From positions 1-25,595 of the IMG/VR virus record IMGVR_UViG_3300031951_001099: a stretch of DNA of 25,595 nucleotides. One strand, given 5' to 3'. The translations under genes and the position numbers were made by a program. This document shows positions 1-6,671 of this stretch, piece after piece. Position 1 is the stretch's first letter. The number at the start of each line of letters is the position of its first letter. This DNA is from a virus. A model generated the notes under the pieces. It did not search any database and was not told where the DNA came from. It worked only from the letters and a program-made list of their open reading frames with translations.

Positions 1-1409
1 TCCTCTTCTTTTATCTTAGATGGATCTAGAATACCTGATAGTGCTGTCCAGTATCTATAGCGGCCAGTCTTTTCTCCTTTTAGTTTTTCACTTGTACTTT
101 TAAACCTTACTTGAATTCTAACTTGATCTCCTACTTTGTCAGAATAGCTATTGTCTATTTTATGTAATTGAGGATTTGTAAAGTTTGAACTTGTAGATAA
201 AACATATTCTGCGCATGCTGGGGAATTAGCTCCAAACTTCTCACGACCAGACATAGCTTCTTTTGTGAAAGCTATTTTAAAAGCTTTGTTTGAAGCAAAT
301 AGTTTCTTTAAAAGATCCATTGCTTTTTTATGAAGTGCTTCTGCCTTGTTAATATCTGCGTCACTGCCTTTTTTAAGAGCTCCACCAACTGTTCCTTTTT
401 TAGTATATCCAACTTGAACAAATTGACTGATAGTATCTTTTAATTCTTGATACAAAGGAGACTTTTCAATGCCAGATACATTTTTTATGGCTGCCGCTAA
501 AGTAGCTTCAGATTCATTTTTACCTGCTGATAATAATTGTGCATTACCTGCTTTAACAGATACCCTAGCAGATCCTAGCATAACATCTGTTTTAGGAGTA
601 TTATCTATAGCTCCAAAGCTTTTCCAGAAGTTAGTAGTATTATAATCTCTTTGAAGTTTATATGCAGAATTTCCTTTAAAGTTACTCTTATATTGGTTTA
701 TAGTTTTAAGTGCGCCTTCATACATTTGCTTGTCAGCTTTAACAGTCTTCACAATTTCAGGAGTTAATTCTCCTTCAACGTATTTATCCTCATCATCTTG
801 AGGTTTAAATACATCATACCAAGCTACAACTAAAGCAAGTTCAAAATTAGATGCTCTTTTAGTATCAGCCTCTTTTACAATAGTACTATTAAGAATACTT
901 TCTAATATTCTAGTTTCTGTCAATTCCTCTTCTCCACCTGCTGCTGGTGTTTCTGCTGGTGGTGTTGGCCCTGCTTCTGTATCTGGTCCTTCTTTATCAC
1001 GAGTTGATTTTTCTGCGCCTTCTGGACCTTGTGTTTTAAGTGGGTTACCGAATCTAAGTAGTCTAGAGATAGCAACCATGCAACGTTCTTTTTCACCTAT
1101 TGCCATCAAATAGTATTTCTTGCCTTGTACAGTTGCTTCATAAGCTTTTCCCATGAACTGTAAAAAGAAGAATTGTCCATTATGAAGAACAATTTTAAAT
1201 GTTGTTGGCTTAGGTGCTACTACATATATACCAGTGATATACTCTTCAAATGAAGGAGTCATCAAGTACTCTAAGGTCTTCTTGAGTCCAGCATACTTTC
1301 TCAATATAAACTGCATAGGATCGTCCTCAAACGTAGAAGTTTCAGGCTCCATTCTATCTAGCTCTTGTAGTAGTATCGTCTTTAATATGTCGTGCTTAGA
1401 CACAGGCAT
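1..1409 (-). CDS. Conserved phage protein of unknown function, two modules, C-terminus cut by window edge
   Basis: An open frame runs from the ATG at 1409-1407 leftward to the edge with no stop (469 codons seen). It starts 2 bases after the stop of the upstream gene. Residues about 30-125 form a module I recognise only as a conserved marine T4-like phage domain (around T-P-S-F-E-E-Y and A-P-K-P-T-T-F). A low-complexity Pro/Gly/Glu linker follows (about 126-180), then a second module from about 180. The second module holds T-D-V-M-L-G-S-A-R-V-S-V-K (274-286) and E-A-M-S-G-x-x-K-F (384-392); the spaced D...S-x-K is weakly reminiscent of nuclease cores. The N-terminus (D-I-L-K-T-I-L-L-Q-E, 7-16) ends in LxE, the prohead-protease-like motif shared with its neighbours. 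More LxE/IxE sites (163-165, 168-170) lie in the linker. The function is unknown; that the gene is real is near certain. Confidence 0.85.
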   Translation of the reverse strand, partial: MPVSKHDILKTILLQELDRMEPETSTFEDDPMQFILRKYAGLKKTLEYLMTPSFEEYITGIYVVAPKPTTFKIVLHNGQFFFLQFMGKAYEATVQGKKYYLMAIGEKERCMVAISRLLRFGNPLKTQGPEGAEKSTRDKEGPDTEAGPTPPAETPAAGGEEELTETRILESILNSTIVKEADTKRASNFELALVVAWYDVFKPQDDEDKYVEGELTPEIVKTVKADKQMYEGALKTINQYKSNFKGNSAYKLQRDYNTTNFWKSFGAIDNTPKTDVMLGSARVSVKAGNAQLLSAGKNESEATLAAAIKNVSGIEKSPLYQELKDTISQFVQVGYTKKGTVGGALKKGSDADINKAEALHKKAMDLLKKLFASNKAFKIAFTKEAMSGREKFGANSPACAEYVLSTSSNFTNPQLHKIDNSYSDKVGDQVRIQVRFKSTSEKLKGEKTGRYRYWTALSGILDPSKIKEE

Positions 1410-1411
1410 TC

Positions 1412-2059
1412 TTATTTTGCTTTTTTAGCAGCGCTTTTCCACATTGCGGCGGCGGCTACTTTTTGTCCTCTTTCTTTTGAACCATATTTTTCAGCAGCGG
1501 CTTTAGCAATCTTCTCAAAGCCTTTGCCTTTCTTTCCAATATCTTTTCCAGCTTTTGCTTTCTTTGAAATAGCTGACTTTTGCTTTTTAGTTAGACCTGC
1601 TGATGGCTTCTTTTTCTCGTCAATCATATCTTCCATAAGACCTGCTAAACTCATATTGTGCATATCATCTACTGGCTCTTCTTCAGTACCATTTGGAAGC
1701 TCATCATAATCAGCTTCACCTTGATCTTCTGGAGATAGTTCATGAAAACCTTGAGCTGCTTGATCGATATAATTCTCAGCATTAGTAATATGATCTTGAA
1801 TCCAGCCTGGGATATTACGCTCATCACTTCCTAACTTAGCTTTAAGCTCCATAGCACTCTTGATGATTGATTCAAGGCTATTATGTGCCATTGATACTTC
1901 ATGGTCTTCTTTCATGCCTTTTTTAGCACGAAGTGCTGCAAAGTCTGCACCAGTGATTTTGTCTTTTGGCTCAGCAGCTCCAGCAATCTTTTTTTGCTTT
2001 GGGCTTAATTCTTGTGCTTCAGAAAGTAGTCTCTTCTTAAGTTCAGTGATGTTTATCAT
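1412..2059 (-). CDS. Basic conserved phage protein, unknown function, with LSE leader
   Basis: 215 residues. The start is fixed by an ATGA overlap with the stop of the upstream gene (2056-2059). The leader ends L-L-S-E|A (residues 11-15), matching the [LI]xE prohead-protease consensus. Residues about 54-106 (E-V-S-M-A-H-N-S-L...W-I-Q-D-H-I-T-N-A) resemble a helical module common in T4-like marine phages. An acidic stretch follows (about 110-150). The C-terminal 60 residues are rich in Lys and Ala and contain F-E-K-I-A-K-A-A-A-E-K-Y-G, ending K-S-A-A-K-K-A-K. The mixed acidic/basic composition and the leader suggest a packaged, possibly DNA-contacting protein. That is inference; no enzymatic motif is visible. 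Confidence 0.85.
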   Translation of the reverse strand: MINITELKKRLLSEAQELSPKQKKIAGAAEPKDKITGADFAALRAKKGMKEDHEVSMAHNSLESIIKSAMELKAKLGSDERNIPGWIQDHITNAENYIDQAAQGFHELSPEDQGEADYDELPNGTEEEPVDDMHNMSLAGLMEDMIDEKKKPSAGLTKKQKSAISKKAKAGKDIGKKGKGFEKIAKAAAEKYGSKERGQKVAAAAMWKSAAKKAK

Positions 2060-2331
2060 TTCTTTTTCTTTTTGTCTAGTTTTCTTTTTACTATTTCTCT
2101 AGTCCTATCCATTTTTCTAGCGTAGGCTGGATCATCTTTACGATTGAAGTTAGCTTGCTGGTTTAATGAGCCTGTTATTTTACTCATGTTACCTTTTCTA
2201 GTTCTGATCAACCAATTGGCTAACTTTTCTACCGACAACTTTTTGAACTTGCCTTTTGCATCAGGCGCATTCGAGTGGTGAAACTTTAGCCTCTCTTCAG
2301 CTATTTCAACTAGTATATCGATTAGTCTCAT
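2056..2331 (-). CDS. Small basic conserved phage protein with MRLIDILVE leader
   Basis: 91 residues. The frame stays open upstream to 2472, but that extension lies over the neighbouring gene in another frame. The ATG at 2331 makes a standard 4-base ATGA overlap with the upstream stop and gives a leader (M-R-L-I-D-I-L-V-E) matching other genes here, so I chose it. The body contains W-L-I-R-T-R-K-G-N and G-S-L-N-Q-Q-A-N-F-N-R, a pattern I recognise from small proteins of other T4-like phages but cannot name. The C-terminus is K-R-K-L-D-K-K-K-K-K. The basic charge suggests nucleic-acid contact (inference). The stop overlaps the next start by 4 bases. Confidence 0.85.
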   Translation of the reverse strand: MRLIDILVEIAEERLKFHHSNAPDAKGKFKKLSVEKLANWLIRTRKGNMSKITGSLNQQANFNRKDDPAYARKMDRTREIVKRKLDKKKKK

Positions 2332-2615
2332 TTTTTCTTCTTTGACTTTTTTGCTCTCTTCCATAACTTCTTGTCTACTTTTCTTGCTCCACCTTTTCCA
2401 GTCACAAACGAGTTTACTCGGCCCATACCCCATTGATGTTGACCAACTCCAGGGCGGTGACCGGTTTTCCAAGCAGCTAAACCTTTAGCATAAACACTTT
2501 TGAGTACAGACTTAGATATACCAGTTGCTTTTGCCTTATTAGACAATGCCTTTTCAACCTCTGAACTATACTCTAATATAAGTATCTGTTTTAATATCTC
2601 TAGATCTAAGTTCAT
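2328..2615 (-). CDS. Small basic DUF5824-like phage protein with LLE-type leader
   Basis: 95 residues starting at an ATG 3 bases after the upstream stop. The leader contains E-I-L-K-Q-I-L-I-L-E|Y (6-16), ending in an IxE site. The central part, K-G-L-A-A-W-K-T-G-H-R-P-G followed by Q-W-G-M-G-R-V-N-S-F (about 45-73), matches my memory of the DUF5824 family found in phages, whose function is not known. The tail is K-R-A-K-K-S-K-K-K-K. It lies in a run of four small basic genes with ATGA overlaps. I am sure of the gene, fairly sure of the family and make no functional claim. Confidence 0.85.
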   Translation of the reverse strand: MNLDLEILKQILILEYSSEVEKALSNKAKATGISKSVLKSVYAKGLAAWKTGHRPGVGQHQWGMGRVNSFVTGKGGARKVDKKLWKRAKKSKKKK

Positions 2616-2618
2616 AGT

Positions 2619-3206
2619 TTACACTTTTTTCTTTAATCCAAAAGCCTTTCTTCTGAGAAGGACAAGCGCTTTATAAACATCTTGATACTCAGGCTTACCT
2701 TTAGCTCTTTCTAAGAACTTAATTATGCTATCTAGTCTATTATGTAGCTCTTGAGGGGTTACATCGTAAGTAACATCCCAACTAACTTTTCCAGTTTCAG
2801 GGTCTTGACCAGTCAATTTTGTTTGTGGTTCAGGAATAGAAGTAGGATCAATATCCTCATTCTTCTTACCAAACCTCTTTTCGTAGGCAGAAGTAGCAGC
2901 GCTTTTCTTAGTCTTGTACTTCTTAGTCTTTCCTTTATCAGCATAATCAGCATCCCACTTGCCATAAGCAGATGGATCGTCTGACTTCAATTTCTTTACT
3001 CTGTCAATCTCACGCTTCATCGCTGCAGCGTCCTTGGTCAAATATGCAGGGTTGATTTTACCTTTTTTCTTCTTGGCTTCACTGACTCTAACACAGTTAG
3101 GAACCATTTTGTCGCCTTTTTTCTTCATTCCTTGCTGCTCGTAACCGTCCCAACAAGCCTCTTGAAGATTAACAGACTCTTTTAATATGTCTATAAGTTT
3201 GATCAA
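2619..3206 (-). CDS. Basic conserved phage protein with MIKLIDILKE leader and TTG start
   Basis: 195 residues. The start codon is TTG, 7 bases after the upstream stop; no ATG lies between. The first ten residues (M-I-K-L-I-D-I-L-K-E) almost repeat those of the kinase gene at 9794-10579, which supports the TTG start. The leader holds two candidate sites, L-K-E|S (8-11) and L-Q-E|A (14-17). A small Cys module follows (C-W-D-G-Y-E...V-P-N-C-V), then a Lys-rich region (about 45-115) with a pattern common in marine phages. A C-terminal helical segment of about 50 residues ends L-K-K-K-V. Function unknown; probably a head-internal or DNA-associated protein (inference). Confidence 0.85.
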   Translation of the reverse strand: MIKLIDILKESVNLQEACWDGYEQQGMKKKGDKMVPNCVRVSEAKKKKGKINPAYLTKDAAAMKREIDRVKKLKSDDPSAYGKWDADYADKGKTKKYKTKKSAATSAYEKRFGKKNEDIDPTSIPEPQTKLTGQDPETGKVSWDVTYDVTPQELHNRLDSIIKFLERAKGKPEYQDVYKALVLLRRKAFGLKKKV

Positions 3207-3213
3207 AGTTTGG

Positions 3214-3777
3214 TTATTTTGATAATCCAGCTAATTCTTGCATTCTTTTAGTTTCTTTATCTTTTATCTTCGTTCTTATTGCCAAACCTTTTTTTGTACG
3301 CACAAGTGGCGATACTATTTGTTTAGACTGAGTTTTTCTAGCAACTACTATAGAAAGTAAAGAAATTACAAAGAATACAAAAAATGCATATAATCCAATT
3401 TTACCCCAAATAGATCCTTCATCAGCTTGTGCTCCATAAAAATTTTGCATTACATTCATAACCTCTTCTTTTGATTTTTGTAAAACAACACTATAATACC
3501 ACTGATTAAATTTAGCATCTAGATACTGAAGATATCCAGCTATTGATGTCGCACCGCTTAAAATAGTTCCAAATACAGATGGTCCTACAATTTTTTGAGC
3601 TATAGAGAATATTTGATCTTTTAATCCTTCTTGTAAAGGCATTTCTGGTCCCTTCACTCCTTTTTCTCCTCCTGATAAATTAACATATTTTTCCCCTTCG
3701 TCAGCATATCTTTTAGCTGCATTCAAAGCAAGACTTTTGATATCTTTTAGTGCAGTCATTAACTTTTTAGTGTCCAT
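3214..3777 (-). CDS. Single-pass membrane protein with LQE site and C-terminal KRMQELAGL tag
   Basis: 187 residues. Residues 1-50 are hydrophilic and end in P-L-Q-E|G (47-51), a match to the prohead-protease consensus. A moderately hydrophobic region follows (53-90). One clear membrane segment lies at about 125-147 (I-G-L-Y-A-F-F-V-F-F-V-I-S-L-L), then a positively charged tail. The tail ends K-R-M-Q-E-L-A-G-L-S-K, an element also found near the N-termini of the proteins at 5450-5782 and 5782-6300. No family recognised. The charge around the membrane segment (basic after it) favours a cytoplasmic C-terminus. It could be a packaged membrane-active protein or an infection-stage membrane protein; the sequence does not decide. 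Confidence 0.8.
   Translation of the reverse strand: MDTKKLMTALKDIKSLALNAAKRYADEGEKYVNLSGGEKGVKGPEMPLQEGLKDQIFSIAQKIVGPSVFGTILSGATSIAGYLQYLDAKFNQWYYSVVLQKSKEEVMNVMQNFYGAQADEGSIWGKIGLYAFFVFFVISLLSIVVARKTQSKQIVSPLVRTKKGLAIRTKIKDKETKRMQELAGLSK
3226..3249 (-). repeat. KRMQELAG element, copy 1 (C-terminal in its gene)
   Basis: A 24-base segment that differs at about 3 positions from each of the segments at 5735-5758 and 6253-6276, all in the same coding frame. Here it encodes the last residues of the membrane protein; in the other two genes it encodes residues about 9-16. Confidence 0.6.
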
Positions 3778-3780
3778 CTT

Positions 3781-4050
3781 TCAATATTTAGTTATTTTAA
3801 CTGTTAAAGTGCCAGTTCCTTTAATGACACGATGCCAATTATATCTAGGAATAAATATCGGCTTGTCGATTAAAGTAGGTAGCTCATTGTCTAGTTGCAT
3901 CATCCAGTCAGTAGGCTCAATAGCCTCAACAAGACGGTCTTCTTGGTCACGATGCCACATTAATTCAATAGGATCAATTGACTCATCAAACACTCTTGTA
4001 ACAGTGTTATGCTCAGCTTTTATTTCCTGGTAAGGTTTCATTGATATCAT
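3781..4050 (-). CDS. Conserved small phage protein, unknown function
   Basis: 89 residues. It overlaps the preceding gene by 38 bases if the first ATG (4050) is used, or by 29 if the ATG at 4041 (M-K-P-Y-Q-E-I-K-A-E) is used; the choice is open. The body reads like a conserved companion of the preceding gene in T4-like phages: E-L-M-W-H-R-D-Q-E-D-R, then T-D-W-M-M-Q-L-D-N-E-L-P, then F-I-P-R-Y-N-W-H-R-V-I-K-G-T-G. The last pattern looks like a short beta-barrel (cupin-like) edge, but this is a guess. No catalytic motif is clear. Confidence 0.75.
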   Translation of the reverse strand: MISMKPYQEIKAEHNTVTRVFDESIDPIELMWHRDQEDRLVEAIEPTDWMMQLDNELPTLIDKPIFIPRYNWHRVIKGTGTLTVKITKY

Positions 4051-4645
4051 AGTAGTATGAATCAGAGTCTTCTGTTACCCACCTATCAGAGATAGATTCA
4101 ACATTTAACAGCTCTGTGTCCACTTTAATCTTTTTTACGTCGATAGGAAAGTCCTTTGTTACCCAGTTGGAATCTTTCCAGAATAGTCTATTATTAGGCT
4201 GACATAATAAATAGCCGTCGTCTGCTACTAAAACATGACCACATTTATAATCAGAAGGCTCATTAGAATAAGTGTTGTTTTGCCAGTCAATTGTAAACAT
4301 ATAAGTAGCCCAAACAAAAGTCTTATCTCTTAAGGCCACTTTGCACTTCTTATCTTTCAAGAAGTCGTATTTGATAATAGCGGCATCTGGCCCAAAACAA
4401 TCCCAAAGCTGTTTGAAATGGTATGGTAGGTCTTTTACAGGAGGTTTGATATATATCTCAGACAGAGGAACCCTCGACCTTAACATGCCATAATCGGTCA
4501 TGATATGAAAGGTCAATATCTTAGAGTCAACAGACTGTACTCCAAATGCATAGCAGTTGTGGAAGATCTTGTCGTCTTTTTGGTCTTTTGTAAAGTAAGA
4601 CTGCTTTACTAGACACTTAAACCCTTCTATATTGTAGTTGAGCAT
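4013..4645 (-). CDS. Conserved T4-like phage protein, unknown function
   Basis: 210 residues, soluble, acidic to neutral, with many aromatics. Recognisable conserved stretches are D-Y-G-M-L-R-S-R-V-P (about 71-80), L-W-D-C-F-G (about 100-105), W-A-T-Y-M-F-T-I-D-W (about 132-141), E-P-S-D-Y-K-C-G-H (about 149-157) and Q-P-N-N-R-L-F-W-K-D. I know this as a widespread hypothetical protein in marine T4-like phages without an assigned role. It overlaps the next gene, and the pair appears to be conserved together. It has no LxE leader, unlike many neighbours. Confidence 0.8.
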   Translation of the reverse strand: MLNYNIEGFKCLVKQSYFTKDQKDDKIFHNCYAFGVQSVDSKILTFHIMTDYGMLRSRVPLSEIYIKPPVKDLPYHFKQLWDCFGPDAAIIKYDFLKDKKCKVALRDKTFVWATYMFTIDWQNNTYSNEPSDYKCGHVLVADDGYLLCQPNNRLFWKDSNWVTKDFPIDVKKIKVDTELLNVESISDRWVTEDSDSYYYDINETLPGNKS

Positions 4646-4649
4646 ACTA

Positions 4650-5453
4650 TTACCAGAATCCTGAGAAGTTAGATTTTAAACCTAACAACTTGGCGTATCT
4701 TGGTAAGCGGCAAGACCAGTATTTTGGAGTTGTCTTGTCTTTAGCTTGAGAACATTTATGTCTAGCTGCAAAACTTCTCCTAGCTTCTGGGTTGTTGATC
4801 TTGGCAGAAAGGCCAGATGTATCACCAAAAGATACCTTCTTGATGCCACCACCAGGTTTACGTACATAAACGTAAAACTTCTTAGAACCACCGCGCTTAG
4901 GTTTATTTAATGCTGGCTGCTTCTTCTTTGCCTTTGATTTAACTTCTAGTAAGAAGTCAACAGTCATAGGAAAGTCTAGAGGTACTTTCACACCATTGTA
5001 GATACCAGTAGTACCTAGGTCAGTGTTCTGAAAATACCACTCATCTTGTTCAGATAGTTGAAGCTTGCCTGATTCGTATAATGATCTTGCCTCTTCAAAT
5101 AAGGCTAGAAAATTTGTAGATTGTGGTCGATAAATAGACTCGTTAAGATCAATCTTATTGTCTAAATGATAAGCTAATCCTTCAGAGATTAGAAGTTTGT
5201 TAGCTGTCTCATGGAGTTGCAGTTTATTTTCTGTTCTGTAGCAATCACATCCATCATCATAGCCTTCTGGCCCTTTATACGCTGGGCTATTTGGCTCTTT
5301 CTCTTCTAAACCAGCTTTAGTTAGTTTATCGTAGTATTTAGGATCTTCTTTAAGGTGATCTAAAGCTATCTTTAAAGCGACACGTTTGTCGTCAGTATGC
5401 TCCATCTCAACTTCAATACCCTTTTTAATTTGGTCAATTGAAGGTTGTTTCAT
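4650..5453 (-). CDS. Multi-module phage protein: DUF5661-like N-terminus plus conserved Cys-containing C-terminal domain
   Basis: 267 residues; the ATG overlaps the upstream stop as ATGA. Residues about 5-50 (K-K-G-I-E-V-E-M-E-H, then A-L-K-I-A-L-D-H-L-K-E, then Y-Y-D-K-L) resemble DUF5661. Residues 65-72 hold D-D-G-C-D-C. The C-terminal domain (about 185-260) reads G-G-S-K-K-F-Y-V-Y-V, L-S-A-K-I-N-N-P-E-A-R, A-A-R-H-K-C-S and Y-W-S-C-R-L-P-R-Y-A-K-L-L-G-L; it is a common T4-like phage module of unknown function with two conserved Cys (234, 248). The linker carries several [LI]xE sites (L-H-E 80-82, I-S-E 89-91, L-N-E 103-105, L-S-E 133-135, L-L-E 168-170), as if the modules could be separated by a head protease (inference). 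Confidence 0.8.
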   Translation of the reverse strand: MKQPSIDQIKKGIEVEMEHTDDKRVALKIALDHLKEDPKYYDKLTKAGLEEKEPNSPAYKGPEGYDDGCDCYRTENKLQLHETANKLLISEGLAYHLDNKIDLNESIYRPQSTNFLALFEEARSLYESGKLQLSEQDEWYFQNTDLGTTGIYNGVKVPLDFPMTVDFLLEVKSKAKKKQPALNKPKRGGSKKFYVYVRKPGGGIKKVSFGDTSGLSAKINNPEARRSFAARHKCSQAKDKTTPKYWSCRLPRYAKLLGLKSNFSGFW

Positions 5454-5782
5454 CGTCTATCTTTTATAGCTTGTACTTCTTCTCTAGATAATGAGGTTGT
5501 AAATTCACATTGTATGTCTAATCCATCTATTCCTACAACATTAACATCACCTCCTACTATCTCACCATCAGGAAGTTGAGCTACAAAGCTTTTTATTAAA
5601 TTTCCAGCTTTAACAACTTCATAAAAAGGTAGCTCATTTGTTTCTTCATTATAGAAAATATCGTATTTCCCTGTTTTAGGGCTGATGTATATACCTAATT
5701 CACTAGGAAGTGTTATTTCAGCTTCTGTTTTAATTCCAGCTAGTTCCTGAATTCTTTTTACTTCTGTCAATTGTTGTTTCAT
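5450..5782 (-). CDS. Small phage protein with MKQQLTEVKRIQELAGI leader
   Basis: 110 residues. The start shares one base with the upstream stop (TAATG) and the stop overlaps the next start (ATGA). The N-terminal 17 residues nearly match those of the neighbouring 172-residue protein although the rest differs. The leader contains L-T-E|V (5-8) and I-Q-E|L (11-14). The body (about 25-110) is predicted mostly beta, with G-I-Y-I-S-P-K-T-G-K-Y-D-I-F-Y and a C-terminal helix. No family recognised. Confidence 0.8.
   Translation of the reverse strand: MKQQLTEVKRIQELAGIKTEAEITLPSELGIYISPKTGKYDIFYNEETNELPFYEVVKAGNLIKSFVAQLPDGEIVGGDVNVVGIDGLDIQCEFTTSLSREEVQAIKDRR
5736..5782 (-). repeat. Leader repeat, copy 2 (47-base imperfect direct repeat)
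   Basis: The first 47 bases of this gene align with 6254-6300 with 6 mismatches and no gap, in the same reading frame. The coding sequences beyond the repeat are unrelated. The inner 24 bases also match copy 1 in the membrane-protein gene. Confidence 0.75.
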
Positions 5783-6300
5783 TACTTAGTTTTTTTATTA
5801 GCTATGCTATCGCCTTTCTTAACAAAGTCAGTTATTGTACTAACTGCATCTTTATTATTGTATTTGGTCAAATCTAATTTAACTCTATCAAATACTTTTT
5901 CCATTTCATAGTCTTTCACTTTTGCTTTTCTTAACCCAAACAATTTTTTTTCTTCTCTTTCAGTATCTATTCTAATATACATTTCAATAAAAATAGAAGA
6001 AAAATCCGCTTGACGAGAATTAGGTGGGGTTGTTCTTGAATTTTCAGCTGGGTAAACAAATACTCTAGTTGATCTTTCTTCACCTATTGGTTTATCAAAT
6101 TCAAAAAGTGAATGAGCGCTAGCCCAATCAGATTGGTATTCACCTTCAGGCAACATTACATGTTCATATCCCATATTTTCCATAGCTGAGATTAAGTCTT
6201 TACCTATGGAACGATAAGTAGCAGAGTTTCCGTCTACTTCATTAATTTGAATACCAGCTAATTGCTGCATTCTTTTTACTTCGTTCAATTGTTGCTTCAT
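5782..6300 (-). CDS. Phage protein with MKQQLNEVKRMQQLAGI leader, unknown function
   Basis: 172 residues. The start overlaps the upstream stop by one base. The leader repeats that of the downstream gene (13 of 17 residues identical) and carries L-N-E|V (5-8) and I-N-E|V (19-22). After about residue 25 the sequence is a mixed alpha/beta domain with Y-E-H-V-M-L-P-E-G-E-Y and F-I-E-M-Y-I-R-I-D, ending in a Lys-rich tail (S-I-A-N-K-K-T-K). No known family is apparent. The shared leader on unrelated bodies suggests the leader is a functional tag rather than part of the fold. Confidence 0.8.
   Translation of the reverse strand: MKQQLNEVKRMQQLAGIQINEVDGNSATYRSIGKDLISAMENMGYEHVMLPEGEYQSDWASAHSLFEFDKPIGEERSTRVFVYPAENSRTTPPNSRQADFSSIFIEMYIRIDTEREEKKLFGLRKAKVKDYEMEKVFDRVKLDLTKYNNKDAVSTITDFVKKGDSIANKKTK
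6254..6300 (-). repeat. Leader repeat, copy 3 (47-base imperfect direct repeat)
   Basis: Partner of 5736-5782 (41 of 47 bases identical). It encodes the first 15 to 16 residues of this gene. Confidence 0.75.
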
Positions 6301-6671
6301 TATTGTAGGAATTTAAGCTTATACTTAGTTGATTCAATTAGCTCAACTACAGTATCAACTTGGTTCTGTATATAAGAATCTTGTGGGATTTGCTTTCTGA
6401 TAGTCTCAACAAACTTAGCTAAACCATCAAAGTACATTCTAGCATTGTTGTCTTCACGAATAGTATCAGCCATCTTGTAGCCTGTTATGATACCATAACG
6501 GCCTTGAATACCTTCAGCAATTGTATCTAATAGAGGAACAATTCCTTCATAATACTCTTGAAGTGCTTTATGCGCAGCAAATGCACCAGAACCTTGTACC
6601 TGTAAATGGTAGATGTGAGCTTGGTTACGAGACTGCATTAACGTGCCTATGAATAGTCCTACTTGATCCAT
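6300..6671 (-). CDS. Helical ferritin/Dps-like phage protein (DUF5856-like), tentative
   Basis: 123 residues, almost all helical. It starts M-D-Q-V-G-L-F-I-G-T-L, with conserved Q-A-H-I-Y-H-L-Q (17-24), A-A-H-K-A-L-Q-E-Y-Y-E-G-I (32-44) and D-T-I-A-E-G-I-Q-G (49-57). The spaced His/Glu residues on predicted helices (H19, H22, H34, E42, E53) resemble the small ferritin-like proteins of T4-like phages that I associate with DUF5856. Metal binding is plausible but not shown. TAATG junctions on both sides place it firmly in the operon. It has no LxE leader. Confidence 0.7.
   Translation of the reverse strand: MDQVGLFIGTLMQSRNQAHIYHLQVQGSGAFAAHKALQEYYEGIVPLLDTIAEGIQGRYGIITGYKMADTIREDNNARMYFDGLAKFVETIRKQIPQDSYIQNQVDTVVELIESTKYKLKFLQ

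Noticed and set aside
2332-2472. Upstream extension of the 2056-2331 gene
   Set aside because: Overlaps the DUF5824-like gene in another frame with unlikely composition; the ATGA start gives the shared leader.
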